A stretch of DNA of 31,031 nucleotides from a virus. The stretch is taken from the IMG/VR virus record IMGVR_UViG_3300007561_000012, positions 1 to 31,031 of that record; one strand, given 5' to 3'. Of the stretch, positions 6,828 through 12,125 are shown piece after piece. The position numbers were made by a program, and so were the translations under genes. The notes below the pieces were generated by a model that was given only the letters and a program-made list of their open reading frames with translations, ran no database searches and had not been told where the DNA came from. How positions within the stretch are numbered: the first letter of the stretch is position 1; each line of letters opens with the position of its first letter.

Positions 6828-7055
6828 ATGAGTAACTACGACAACACAAATACGGGCATTCTGTTTAAGAACGATGTGGGCGACAACCCAAAGCGTCCTG
6901 CATACAAGGGCAAGATCGACGTTGACGGCAAGGAGTATCAACTAGCTGGATGGCTCCGCGAGGGCAAGTCTGGCAAGTTCATTAGCTTGAAGATCGACGA
7001 CAAGGCTGCGGCTAAACCTGCGGCTAAGGAAGAGACCGACGAGATTCCTTTCTAA
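6828..7055 (+). CDS. Putative small single-strand DNA-binding (SSB-like) protein, 75 aa
   Basis: The order NTGILFKND, YKGKIDVDGKEYQLAGW and GKFISLKI looks like a minimal OB-type barrel, and the protein ends in an acidic tip, DEIPF, like the protein-interaction tail of bacterial SSB. Similar short phage proteins are common beside recombination genes. The Ala/Lys linker at residues 58-67 separates barrel and tip. It begins four bases after the nuclease stop, completing an ERF, nuclease and SSB-like set. DNA binding is inferred, not shown. Confidence 0.65.
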   Translation: MSNYDNTNTGILFKNDVGDNPKRPAYKGKIDVDGKEYQLAGWLREGKSGKFISLKIDDKAAAKPAAKEETDEIPF

Positions 7056-7090
7056 TTCCCATTCATGATTGGTGACATGATCATCGCATT

Positions 7091-7130
7091 CCTTGGCTCC
7101 GAGGGTTCACCATAGGGCAAATCACTTTCC
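7091..7130 (+). repeat. Duplicated 40-base pre-start element, copy A
   Basis: CCTTGGCTCCGAGGGTT, a six-base variable stretch, then AGGGCAAA end at the ATG of 7131. A second copy stands at 7436-7475, also exactly 40 bases before its ATG. The first block can fold as a short hairpin (CCTT with GAGG, loop GGCTCC). A 16-codon frame from ATG 7065 to TAG 7113-7115 reads through copy A and could be a leader peptide. Confidence 0.65.
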
Positions 7131-7403
7131 ATGAACTACATCACACGTACACTTAAATTTGGCGCGAAAACCAAAGTCAAAAATCCCGATATCATTCGTG
7201 AGGAGAAGGATATGCGCTACGGAACACCAGTCTTCAATTCAAGGCAAATCAAGGGTGACTTCTATAGGGTCATACCTAGTAATGCAAACGAAGTAGCATA
7301 CATCCGCAACCTAGAACATCGGGTAGACAAGTTCGCTCCAGCTAAGGGCAACGGCATCATCGTCCGCTGCTCTGCTATTGACCTAGTAGCTAATAACGCA
7401 TAA
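7131..7403 (+). CDS. Hypothetical protein, 90 aa, behind duplicated element A
   Basis: No family is recognised. The protein is basic in its first 30 residues and contains a Tyr/Phe-rich middle (GDFYRVIP) and a final strand-rich part (GIIVRCSAIDLV). It looks soluble and mixed alpha/beta. Its start is fixed by the element at 7091-7130 and by being the first ATG after an untranslated gap. The same element stands before the DnaA-domain gene downstream, so the two are probably controlled together. Confidence 0.65.
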   Translation: MNYITRTLKFGAKTKVKNPDIIREEKDMRYGTPVFNSRQIKGDFYRVIPSNANEVAYIRNLEHRVDKFAPAKGNGIIVRCSAIDLVANNA

Positions 7404-7435
7404 CAATCACCACCAGCGTGCAGGTGGGTTCTGTC

Positions 7436-7475
7436 CCTTGGCTCCGAGGGTTGCGCGCAGGGCAAACATTTTCTA
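7436..7475 (+). repeat. Duplicated 40-base pre-start element, copy B
   Basis: Identical to copy A in the first 17 bases and in the AGGGCAAA block, with the same spacing between blocks and to the ATG at 7476. The extra C at 7435 lengthens the hairpin to five pairs (CCCTT with GAGGG). The second AGGG could compete for the same CCCT, giving two alternative folds. Confidence 0.65.
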
Positions 7476-7823
7476 ATGAAAGTCACACACGTTTCCGACC
7501 TTACCACCGACGAGCTATGCGCGGAGTTGGGTCACCGCATGTCCAAGAATAAAGCCATGCGAATCATCAGCGCAGTTGCTGATACATTTGGAGTGCATCC
7601 AGCTCAGATATTCGCCTACGACAAGCAGCCTGTACCATCGCAGGCTAGGACGCTAGCAATGGCACTGGTTAGCGAGGACCACACGCTTGCCGATACCGCT
7701 CGCATCTTCCAGAGGAAGAACCATACCACCGTCATCGCAGCCAAGGAGCGTGCAGACTTCCTTACCCGTAACGACGAGGTATTCCGCGAGAAGGCTACAT
7801 TCGTGATCAAGAAGCTCAAATGA
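7476..7823 (+). CDS. Free-standing DnaA domain IV-like DNA-binding protein, 115 aa
   Basis: Residues 28-90 match the layout of the DnaA C-terminal domain: IISAVADTFGVHPAQIF, then ARTLAMALVSEDHTLADTARIFQR, and the signature NHTTVIAA (residues 82-89), corresponding to the DHTTV recognition helix that reads DnaA boxes. The ATPase domain is absent, so this cannot act as a complete initiator. The 27 N-terminal residues are unrelated to DnaA. It may bind DnaA-box-like sites on host or phage DNA, to block, mimic or regulate initiation. It is preceded by duplicated element B, and its stop overlaps the next ATG. Confidence 0.82.
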   Translation: MKVTHVSDLTTDELCAELGHRMSKNKAMRIISAVADTFGVHPAQIFAYDKQPVPSQARTLAMALVSEDHTLADTARIFQRKNHTTVIAAKERADFLTRNDEVFREKATFVIKKLK

Positions 7824-8140
7824 AAACCTCACCCACACAGCTTACACTAAAGGAACTACGCAAGGCCACAGACTGCGTTCAGGTGGTCGAGCATTGGTGT
7901 CAGTTCTCACGCCGCCGCAAAGACCTGTTTGGATTCGTGGACGTGCTGGCATGCGCTGGGAGCGAGACCATTGCGGTCCAGACTACATCTTGGAACAATG
8001 TGTCTGCGCGAGCCAAGAAGATGTCCGAGTCACCATACCTAGACTGCTTACGCAGGGCTGGGTGGAAGATTCTGATCCACGGGTGGAAGAAGAACGATAA
8101 GACCAACAGATACGAACTCAAAGTGCTAGACCTATCATGA
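7820..8140 (+). CDS. PD-(D/E)XK-like small nuclease candidate, 106 aa
   Basis: The core RRRKDLFGFVDVLAC followed by TIAVQTTSWNNVSARAKKM has the shape of a minimal restriction-endonuclease fold: D41 after a hydrophobic run, a Q54-x-T56 strand in the place of the usual E-x-K, and a following helix with K67/K68. Many phages carry a similar short protein annotated as resolvase-like or VRR-NUC-like. With Gln replacing Glu, activity is uncertain. It overlaps both neighbours by four bases, so it is translated as part of a tightly coupled set. Confidence 0.6.
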   Translation: MKTSPTQLTLKELRKATDCVQVVEHWCQFSRRRKDLFGFVDVLACAGSETIAVQTTSWNNVSARAKKMSESPYLDCLRRAGWKILIHGWKKNDKTNRYELKVLDLS

Positions 8141-8370
8141 GATCAATAGAACAAATCATCTACGACATTCAGTATCAATTCCCACTGTGGCCTAGCACGT
8201 ACAGCACGTGCGAGCGTGACGACTGCGAGCGTGCAGCCAGAGGTGGACGAGTCTGCTTGGAGTGTTTGCAGGAAGAGCTAGCTGAACTCACTAACGCACA
8301 CGATGCGTCTGAGTTGGTGAAAGCTTGTGAGGACTTATCAAAGGTCAAATACCGACTACTCAATGCATGA
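8137..8370 (+). CDS. Small four-cysteine protein, 77 aa
   Basis: C25, C30, C40 and C43 (CERDDC and CLEC) form a plausible zinc site in the middle, followed by a long acidic helix (residues 44-75). The ATG overlaps the upstream stop. No family is recognised. The combination of a zinc knuckle and a helix suggests a protein-binding or nucleic-acid-binding adaptor role in the early region, but there is no direct evidence. Confidence 0.6.
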   Translation: MRSIEQIIYDIQYQFPLWPSTYSTCERDDCERAARGGRVCLECLQEELAELTNAHDASELVKACEDLSKVKYRLLNA

Positions 8371-8449
8371 GGACATTACATCTTTTCTGGTGATCATGGC
8401 AGTTGTCTGTCTTGTTATGTTCTACCCAAACGACAACGACTATGCCTAG
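8363..8449 (+). CDS. Possible tiny membrane peptide, 28 aa
   Basis: A frame from ATG 8363 to TAG 8447-8449 encodes a short acidic head (MHEDITS), one hydrophobic segment (FLVIMAVVCLVMFY) and an acidic tail. It overlaps the upstream gene by eight bases and the next ATG at 8442. It fills what would otherwise be a 71-base gap. At this length it may be accidental. Confidence 0.35.
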   Translation: MHEDITSFLVIMAVVCLVMFYPNDNDYA

Positions 8450-8672
8450 GTTTGTACGCAACCCAACACTAGCTGAAGATGGTCTCCCGCAGGAGATGTT
8501 CCTAGACGTGCGCCGAGCGTGCGAGCGGTGGTTGCTGAAGAATGACCCTTTCTTTGCCGACGAGAGTAACTATAAAACATGGAAAACAAAACCAAATGAA
8601 CAAACAAGCACTACTGAAAGTACATACGGAAACTTGCCGACAAGCGTTGGCAATCATGGATGTAAAAAATAA
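8442..8672 (+). CDS. Hypothetical protein, 76 aa, overlapping the next gene
   Basis: From ATG 8442, the first 45 residues look like a genuine protein with a helix of alternating charges (VRRACERWLLKNDPFF). The last 25 residues lie on the start of the 8596 gene in another frame and are Thr/Ser/Asn-rich, with little structure. The upstream in-frame start at 8403 is less likely, because it encodes an unstructured Thr-rich extension inside the neighbouring frame. The 77-base overlap is unusual here. No family is recognised. Confidence 0.45.
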   Translation: MPRFVRNPTLAEDGLPQEMFLDVRRACERWLLKNDPFFADESNYKTWKTKPNEQTSTTESTYGNLPTSVGNHGCKK

Positions 8673-8982
8673 CGACTACTCTGGAGGTGAGCATGCACAC
8701 GATGCATTAGCAAACTTCAAAGCGAGTGAGTCACTAGGGTTGCATCCTATCACTGGTCTGCTGCTACGCATGCAGGACAAGTTGCAACGCCTGCGCTCGT
8801 TCGCAAATGATGGCAAGCTAGCTGTACCGAATGAGTCTGCGGAGGATGCCTGCCTCGACCTCGTCAACTACGCTATCCTTGCCAAAGCACTGATCATCGA
8901 CGAGCGTGGAATTTCGCCTGAAGATGTCCCAGAACCAGCCCCAATGTGGTCCTACCCCGGTCTCGACGACGAATTGGAGTAA
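8596..8982 (+). CDS. DUF1599-type / nucleotide-modification-associated protein, 128 aa
   Basis: The sequence shows KNNDYSGG, DALANFK, GLHPITGLLLRMQDKLQRL and ESAEDACLDLVNYAILAKAL, the conserved order of the small all-alpha phage family often annotated DUF1599 or nucleotide modification associated domain. These resemble MazG-like nucleotide-handling proteins, with acidic residues likely to hold metal. The start at 8596 is chosen because it follows an A/C-rich stretch (AACAAAACCAA) and lies just before conserved sequence; an upstream ATG at 8542 would extend it into the previous gene. A terminator follows the gene. Confidence 0.72.
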   Translation: MNKQALLKVHTETCRQALAIMDVKNNDYSGGEHAHDALANFKASESLGLHPITGLLLRMQDKLQRLRSFANDGKLAVPNESAEDACLDLVNYAILAKALIIDERGISPEDVPEPAPMWSYPGLDDELE

Positions 8983-9007
8983 AATAATTCCTAGTGTTTA
9001 AGCGGGT

Positions 9008-9039
9008 TGCAGAGGATTCTTCATCCATTCTGCATTTTT
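9008..9039 (+). terminator. Rho-independent terminator after the first early unit
   Basis: Stem TGCAGA (9008-9013) pairs with TCTGCA (9029-9034). Inner pairs GGAT/ATCC (9014-9017 with 9023-9026) close a five-base loop, with a two-base bulge at 9027-9028. Five T residues follow at 9035-9039. It lies 25 bases after the DUF1599-type gene. Confidence 0.8.
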
Positions 9040-9040
9040 C

Positions 9041-9058
9041 TGTTGATTAAATTCAACA
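9041..9058 (+). promoter_or_regulatory. 18-bp dyad just after the terminator, possible operator
   Basis: TGTTGA and TCAACA are perfect inverted repeats separated by six A/T bases. The position, directly after a terminator and about 50 bases before the next gene, suits an operator or promoter-overlapping site for the second early unit. No convincing -35/-10 pair could be placed. Confidence 0.4.
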
Positions 9059-9090
9059 CATGGTGGATTGTCTTCTCGTTGCCAGCAGGC

Positions 9091-9110
9091 AACACCAACC
9101 AACAGAACCA
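9091..9110 (+). promoter_or_regulatory. A/C-rich translation leader with AACAGAAC core
   Basis: AACACCAACCAACAGAACCA ends at the ATG of 9111. It contains a single G and no T. The core ACCAACAGAAC is shared with the leaders at 10421-10447 and 12113-12125. It argues for the 9111 start rather than the in-frame ATG at 9060. Confidence 0.65.
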
Positions 9111-9821
9111 ATGAACTCACGCTACTACATCTCTACCGGGTCCAAGTCCAACTACTACACTCTGCGCCACTCGTTCGACGAGTCATGGGGTACTGAAGGA
9201 GAGACAATCACCCGTGACTACCACATCCGCAACCTGAGCATTGACAAGGACGAGGCAATCGCCAAGGCACGCGCATTTGGTCCGCTCGTCGCAGACTTTG
9301 AAGTGCTGCCTATAGGAACTCGTCGTGACATCGACTGGAGCATTCTGCAAGGTGGCAAATACGCAGGACAGTCTATTCACGAAGTTCGTGAGCATGATGC
9401 TGGCTATCTCGTATGGCTTTGCGAGAACTCAGCGAACTCCAGCAAGTATGCCAAGACCGTTGAGCTTGCCAAGGCATTGGTCGCAAGGGAACTCGCAGAA
9501 CGTCAATCCGACCGTGATGCGGAAGAGTCAGAACGACTGGAGCGTGCTGCGTCATTCGCTCACATTGCCGCCATCTTTGATCGTGAGTACCCACAGCATG
9601 TTCAGACTGGTAGCCACCAGTGGGAATACATTGGAGATGGCCGCAATGAGTTTGTAGACAGCATCGTTTCTCAGATTCGTAATGGTTGCAAGATTTCCGA
9701 ATCGGCAGCGGACATTGTCATTGATAAAGTAGCCAAGCTGAGTGGTCGCCGCAACAGCAAGGCTTATGCTAAAGCATACGAGAGTCTTTTTGAACTTACC
9801 CAGCCAGCAATCAAAGCATAA
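9111..9821 (+). CDS. Protein with ExoX-C-like motif, 236 aa
   Basis: Residues 81-103 (GGKYAGQSIHEVREHDAGYLVWL) match the short C-terminal module seen after exonuclease X-type nucleases and in many phage proteins (the GKY-G pattern followed by YL-W). No exonuclease active-site residues precede it here, so this is not a full nuclease. The N-terminus is Tyr/Ser-rich, residues 110-145 are a charged helix, and the C-terminus is helical and basic. The start at 9111 follows the A/C-rich leader. The module may bind nucleic acid; function is otherwise unknown. Confidence 0.65.
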   Translation: MNSRYYISTGSKSNYYTLRHSFDESWGTEGETITRDYHIRNLSIDKDEAIAKARAFGPLVADFEVLPIGTRRDIDWSILQGGKYAGQSIHEVREHDAGYLVWLCENSANSSKYAKTVELAKALVARELAERQSDRDAEESERLERAASFAHIAAIFDREYPQHVQTGSHQWEYIGDGRNEFVDSIVSQIRNGCKISESAADIVIDKVAKLSGRRNSKAYAKAYESLFELTQPAIKA

Positions 9822-9840
9822 CTATCAACCAACCACACAC
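9822..9840 (+). promoter_or_regulatory. A/C-rich translation leader
   Basis: The 19 bases between the stop at 9821 and the ATG at 9841 read CTATCAACCAACCACACAC, without G. They share the CAACCAAC unit of the leader class but not the AGAAC part. Confidence 0.5.
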
Positions 9841-10056
9841 ATGAAACCAAACAAAACAGAACAGAAAATCATCGACCTGTGCATTGCTGCCTATAAAGGC
9901 ATCAACCACAGCGCAGACTACACAGCGTACAACGTCATCGCTCGCATCAGCGATGCAGTCATGGAGTTGCACTACGACGAGAATATCGACCGTGACCTTG
10001 TGGTCTCTCAGGTCATCGACAAGCTTGAATGGAAAGGAGTTGAAATCTCTTACTAA
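9841..10056 (+). CDS. Small hypothetical protein, 71 aa
   Basis: The ATG at 9841 directly follows an A/C-rich leader and is chosen over the in-frame ATG at 9742, which lies inside the preceding gene. The product is mostly helical, with a basic start (MKPNKTEQK), a Tyr-rich middle and an acidic stretch (HYDENIDRD). No family is recognised. Its stop shares one base with the next ATG (TAATG). Confidence 0.6.
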   Translation: MKPNKTEQKIIDLCIAAYKGINHSADYTAYNVIARISDAVMELHYDENIDRDLVVSQVIDKLEWKGVEISY

Positions 10057-10337
10057 TGAAACCAAACACATTCGCCTACTACTGCGGTCATACTGCTCTT
10101 GGCTTAGACTCCTCCAAAGGAGTCTGGAAGGGTGGCACATTTATCACCCCTGACGGCAACGGCTGGGTGCTACCACCAGATGCATCAGACCCAAGGGACG
10201 GTGCTGGTGTCATCCACCTGCTCCCCGCTCCCCTGCCACTCCCAGAACCACCACTATGGCTTGCGATGGCACTCGCGGCACTGCTTGGCGGCATCTTCGT
10301 CGCGGCAATCATCGTACTCTACGAACTCACCCACTAA
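10056..10337 (+). CDS. Small membrane protein with C-terminal anchor, 93 aa
   Basis: Residues 1-58 are polar, with a Gly/Asp/Pro-rich region and then a proline run (PAPLPLPEPPLW). Residues about 66-88 form one strong membrane segment (WLAMALAALLGGIFVAAIIVLY). The tail is short. This reads as a tail-anchored single-pass membrane protein with its N-terminus probably in the cytoplasm. The start overlaps the previous stop. Its role is unknown; an early-gene position makes a host-takeover or superinfection role conceivable, but the sequence gives no proof. Confidence 0.6.
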   Translation: MKPNTFAYYCGHTALGLDSSKGVWKGGTFITPDGNGWVLPPDASDPRDGAGVIHLLPAPLPLPEPPLWLAMALAALLGGIFVAAIIVLYELTH

Positions 10338-10338
10338 C

Positions 10339-10476
10339 ATGAGCGCAGGAAAAGGAGACACACCAAGGCCCGTGGACCCGACCGTGTACGGTCAGAACTA
10401 CGACGACATATTCCGCAAACCACAACCACAACCAACAGAACAAAACAATGAAACCGAACATAAGAAGACTGCTTGA
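10339..10476 (+). CDS. Small conserved phage protein of the KGD/S-PRPV type, 45 aa
   Basis: From ATG 10339 the product begins MSAGKGDTPRPVDPTVYGQN and continues YDDIF. This is the pattern of a very short phage protein found in many unrelated tailed phages (Lys-Gly-Asp/Ser-x-Pro-Arg-Pro-Val, then Asn-Tyr-Asp-x-Ile-Phe), whose function is unknown. The last 18 residues are Gln/Pro/Glu-rich and lie over the A/C-rich leader and start of the next gene. The frame extends upstream to 10132, but the conserved beginning fixes the start. Confidence 0.7.
   Translation: MSAGKGDTPRPVDPTVYGQNYDDIFRKPQPQPTEQNNETEHKKTA
10421..10447 (+). promoter_or_regulatory. A/C-rich translation leader with AACAGAAC core
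   Basis: This leader precedes the ATG at 10448 and contains CAACCAACAGAACAAAACA. It has no T, a single G and no Shine-Dalgarno sequence, and lies inside the 3' end of the upstream gene, so the same bases also encode that protein's Gln/Pro tail. Confidence 0.6.
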
Positions 10477-10630
10477 GCGTGCTATCGACGATGGCATCTC
10501 GTATGGCTACCATCGCGCCCACAAGTATACAGATACACCCGACGAAGACCTGCTTGCCGAGCGCATCAATCACGGCATCTGGCTAGAGCTTGATTTAATC
10601 TTCTCTTTCGACGAGGAGGTGGAAGAATGA
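10448..10630 (+). CDS. Small acidic hypothetical protein, 60 aa
   Basis: The product is helical and charged, with a basic start (MKPNIRRLLERA), a Tyr/His-rich turn, and a strongly acidic end (FDEEVEE). No family is recognised. It overlaps the previous gene by 29 bases, and its stop overlaps the next start by four. The A/C-rich leader immediately before the ATG supports it as a real gene. Confidence 0.6.
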   Translation: MKPNIRRLLERAIDDGISYGYHRAHKYTDTPDEDLLAERINHGIWLELDLIFSFDEEVEE

Positions 10631-11061
10631 GCGACCACAACGAATGCCCAACCTGCTTGCAGGACTGGGTAGCCAACACCGACTACGAGTGTGGCTGCTG
10701 CGGACGACCAGCGTCAGAACATATTCGTGTAACAAGCCTGTGCCGCATCCTGCGTGAGACGCAACAGCGTGAGAATGCGTTGATCGTCGAGCGTGATAAA
10801 CTGCAAAGGCAACTCGCTACTGAACGGGATGAGGCACAGAAACATGTCAAGGAACTATACATTGAAATCGATGGGCTTTTGAACAGCAATTCGTTTTTGC
10901 AAGACGCGCTTCACAAAGCACGCGAGCAATATCGTCTTTCGAGCGTGTGCCGAGAGCTAAGGTCAGAGAACGAACGACTAAAACGAATCGCCACTTGGCC
11001 GCACGATCCAGACCCATTCACCTCACCCGATCACGACAACGACTCTAGAAATTATCCATGA
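10627..11061 (+). CDS. Cys-rich N-terminus plus coiled-coil protein, 144 aa
   Basis: C7, C10, C22, C24 and C25 (CPTC and CGCC) form a zinc-ribbon-like head. Residues about 40-122 are a long heptad-rich coiled coil broken near 85-90, and the tail is Asp/Pro-rich. This could be a dimerising zinc-binding adaptor. No family is recognised. Both ends overlap neighbouring genes by four bases. A GGAGG stretch lies close before this ATG, but it also codes for the acidic tail of the upstream protein. Confidence 0.6.
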   Translation: MSDHNECPTCLQDWVANTDYECGCCGRPASEHIRVTSLCRILRETQQRENALIVERDKLQRQLATERDEAQKHVKELYIEIDGLLNSNSFLQDALHKAREQYRLSSVCRELRSENERLKRIATWPHDPDPFTSPDHDNDSRNYP

Positions 11062-11279
11062 CACAAATACACTGGCGCATCTGCGCGACCTGCGGAATTC
11101 CGAAAGCAATCTCAGAATTCCGTTCGTCACCTAGCTGCCCGAAATGCCACACAAATGCCACACGAACTAACCGCAAGAGGGTTGATCCTCACCACACTCA
11201 AGGAAGCGTACTTCCGCAGGCTCAAGGCCGAGAAGCACGGGAAGACACCTCGCCTCACACAGGAGATAGACCTGCTTGA
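11058..11279 (+). CDS. Small zinc-finger-like protein, 73 aa
   Basis: C9, C12, C27 and C30 (CATC and CPKC) make a compact zinc knuckle within the first 32 residues, preceded by Trp and followed by basic residues. From residue 33 the sequence becomes Pro/Gln/Arg-rich and lies over another frame (11155-11334), so the C-terminal half may be a coding shadow or the gene may be shortened or frameshifted. The start overlaps the previous stop. No family beyond a generic zinc finger is recognised. Confidence 0.5.
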   Translation: MTQIHWRICATCGIPKAISEFRSSPSCPKCHTNATRTNRKRVDPHHTQGSVLPQAQGREAREDTSPHTGDRPA

Positions 11280-11334
11280 ACTCGCAATCCGCGACCTAAC
11301 AGAACATATAAAAAATGAACCAGAGCCAGAATAA
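11155..11334 (+). CDS. Small helical hypothetical protein, 59 aa
   Basis: ATG 11155 to TAA 11332-11334. The product is charged and well suited to two helices (residues 4-28 and 35-52), with a Pro/Glu tail. It overlaps the zinc-finger gene by 125 bases in another frame and the next gene by 20. The protein looks more natural than the shadowed tail of the zinc-finger frame, so at least this part probably belongs to a real protein, either separate or joined by a shift. Confidence 0.45.
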   Translation: MPHELTARGLILTTLKEAYFRRLKAEKHGKTPRLTQEIDLLELAIRDLTEHIKNEPEPE

Positions 11335-11515
11335 GCGTGGTCGCAAACCACTACCAACAGGACAGCACCGCATCGCTCGTAGTATCACCATGTCGCCAGA
11401 GGCATGGGAGATACTAGGACACTTGCAAAGACAACACTTCCGAGGTGAGAAGTCACGCAGCCGAGCCATAGAGCATTTCATCAAATTCATTCAGGACAAT
11501 TTCGAGCAGGAATGA
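11315..11515 (+). CDS. Ribbon-helix-helix-like DNA-binding protein, 66 aa
   Basis: A basic N-terminal arm (NKRGRKPLPTGQ) leads into a predicted strand (HRIARSITM), then helix SPEAWEILGHLQ and a final helix with SRSRAIEHFIKFI. This is the order of Arc/MetJ-type repressors: strand pair for major-groove contacts, two helices for dimer formation. It stands directly before the initiator gene, with which its stop overlaps (ATGA), so it may regulate the replication genes. Operator sites cannot be assigned with certainty. Confidence 0.65.
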   Translation: MNQSQNKRGRKPLPTGQHRIARSITMSPEAWEILGHLQRQHFRGEKSRSRAIEHFIKFIQDNFEQE

Positions 11516-12114
11516 GCATCCACATGATATCACAGGCTTGGAAGACGCAGGTGTCGTCACTCGCCGCCAAACTGGTCCTGCTGAAGCTTGCTGACAACGC
11601 AAGCGATGAGGGTAAAGCTTGGCCACATATTGACACCATCGCCGCCGAGACGGGGTTGGCGAGGAGCAGTGTATTCCGAGCATTGGACGAGCTGGAGAAG
11701 AGCGGTCTTGTCGAGCGTCACCGTGGTAGAAACGAGGTGATCTACCAAATCCAGAAGTCCCACAGTGAGACCTCTACAAGTCCCACAGTGAGACCCCAGA
11801 AGTCCCACCATGAGACCTCTACAGGTCCCACCATAGGACTTACCCTTACTAAAGAACCGTCAAGAGAACATACAGGGGAAGAAGGGGAGCAACCCAAGAG
11901 ATTCCAGAAGCCCACCATCCATGAAGTTCACGCCTACGGAATGACCCTCACTCCACGCTTCCTCAAGGCCGAGCAGTTCATCAACTACTACGAGTCTAAA
12001 GGCTGGGTGATCGGGAAGTCGCCAATGAAATCGTGGAAGGCAGCAGTAAGGACTTGGCAGGCCAAGGACAAGCCAGTAGGAAAACCACAGACCTCCGACC
12101 AATTCGGAATTTAA
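11512..12114 (+). CDS. Lambda-O-like replication initiator with internal iterons
   Basis: Residues 17-70 form a winged helix-turn-helix (KLVLLKLADNASDEGKAWPH then IAAETGLARSSVFRALDELEKSGLVE), typical of the origin-binding domain of phage O-type and replication-initiator proteins. Residues about 80-115 are a repeat-derived Ser/Thr/His-rich linker encoded by DNA repeats. Residues 130-187 (IHEVHAYGMTL, then FINYYESKGW and MKSWKAAVRTW) resemble the C-terminal helicase-recruiting part of such initiators. A DnaB-like helicase gene follows 11 bases later. The overall plan, with origin repeats inside the linker region, mirrors phage lambda. Confidence 0.8.
   Translation: MSIHMISQAWKTQVSSLAAKLVLLKLADNASDEGKAWPHIDTIAAETGLARSSVFRALDELEKSGLVERHRGRNEVIYQIQKSHSETSTSPTVRPQKSHHETSTGPTIGLTLTKEPSREHTGEEGEQPKRFQKPTIHEVHAYGMTLTPRFLKAEQFINYYESKGWVIGKSPMKSWKAAVRTWQAKDKPVGKPQTSDQFGI
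11755..11841 (+). other. Iteron array, probable replication origin
   Basis: Four tandem repeats begin at 11755, 11778, 11800 and 11823 (periods 23, 22 and 23 bases). The core GTCCCACAGTGAGAC in the first two is a near-perfect 15-bp dyad (GTCyCAC-N-GTGrGAC); copies three and four diverge in the right arm. They lie between the DNA-binding and helicase-binding parts of the initiator gene, as in the lambda origin. Binding is inferred. Confidence 0.7.
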
Positions 12115-12125
12115 CCAACAGAACA
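12113..12125 (+). promoter_or_regulatory. A/C-rich translation leader with AACAGAAC core before the helicase
   Basis: AACCAACAGAACA fills the whole gap between the initiator stop (its last two bases are shared) and the ATG at 12126. This shortest example best defines the core motif and fixes the helicase start over the in-frame ATG at 12033. Confidence 0.65.

Noticed and set aside
7065-7115. 16-codon leader peptide frame through duplicated element A
   Set aside because: Copy B has no equivalent ATG-to-stop frame, so a peptide-based mechanism common to both copies is not supported.
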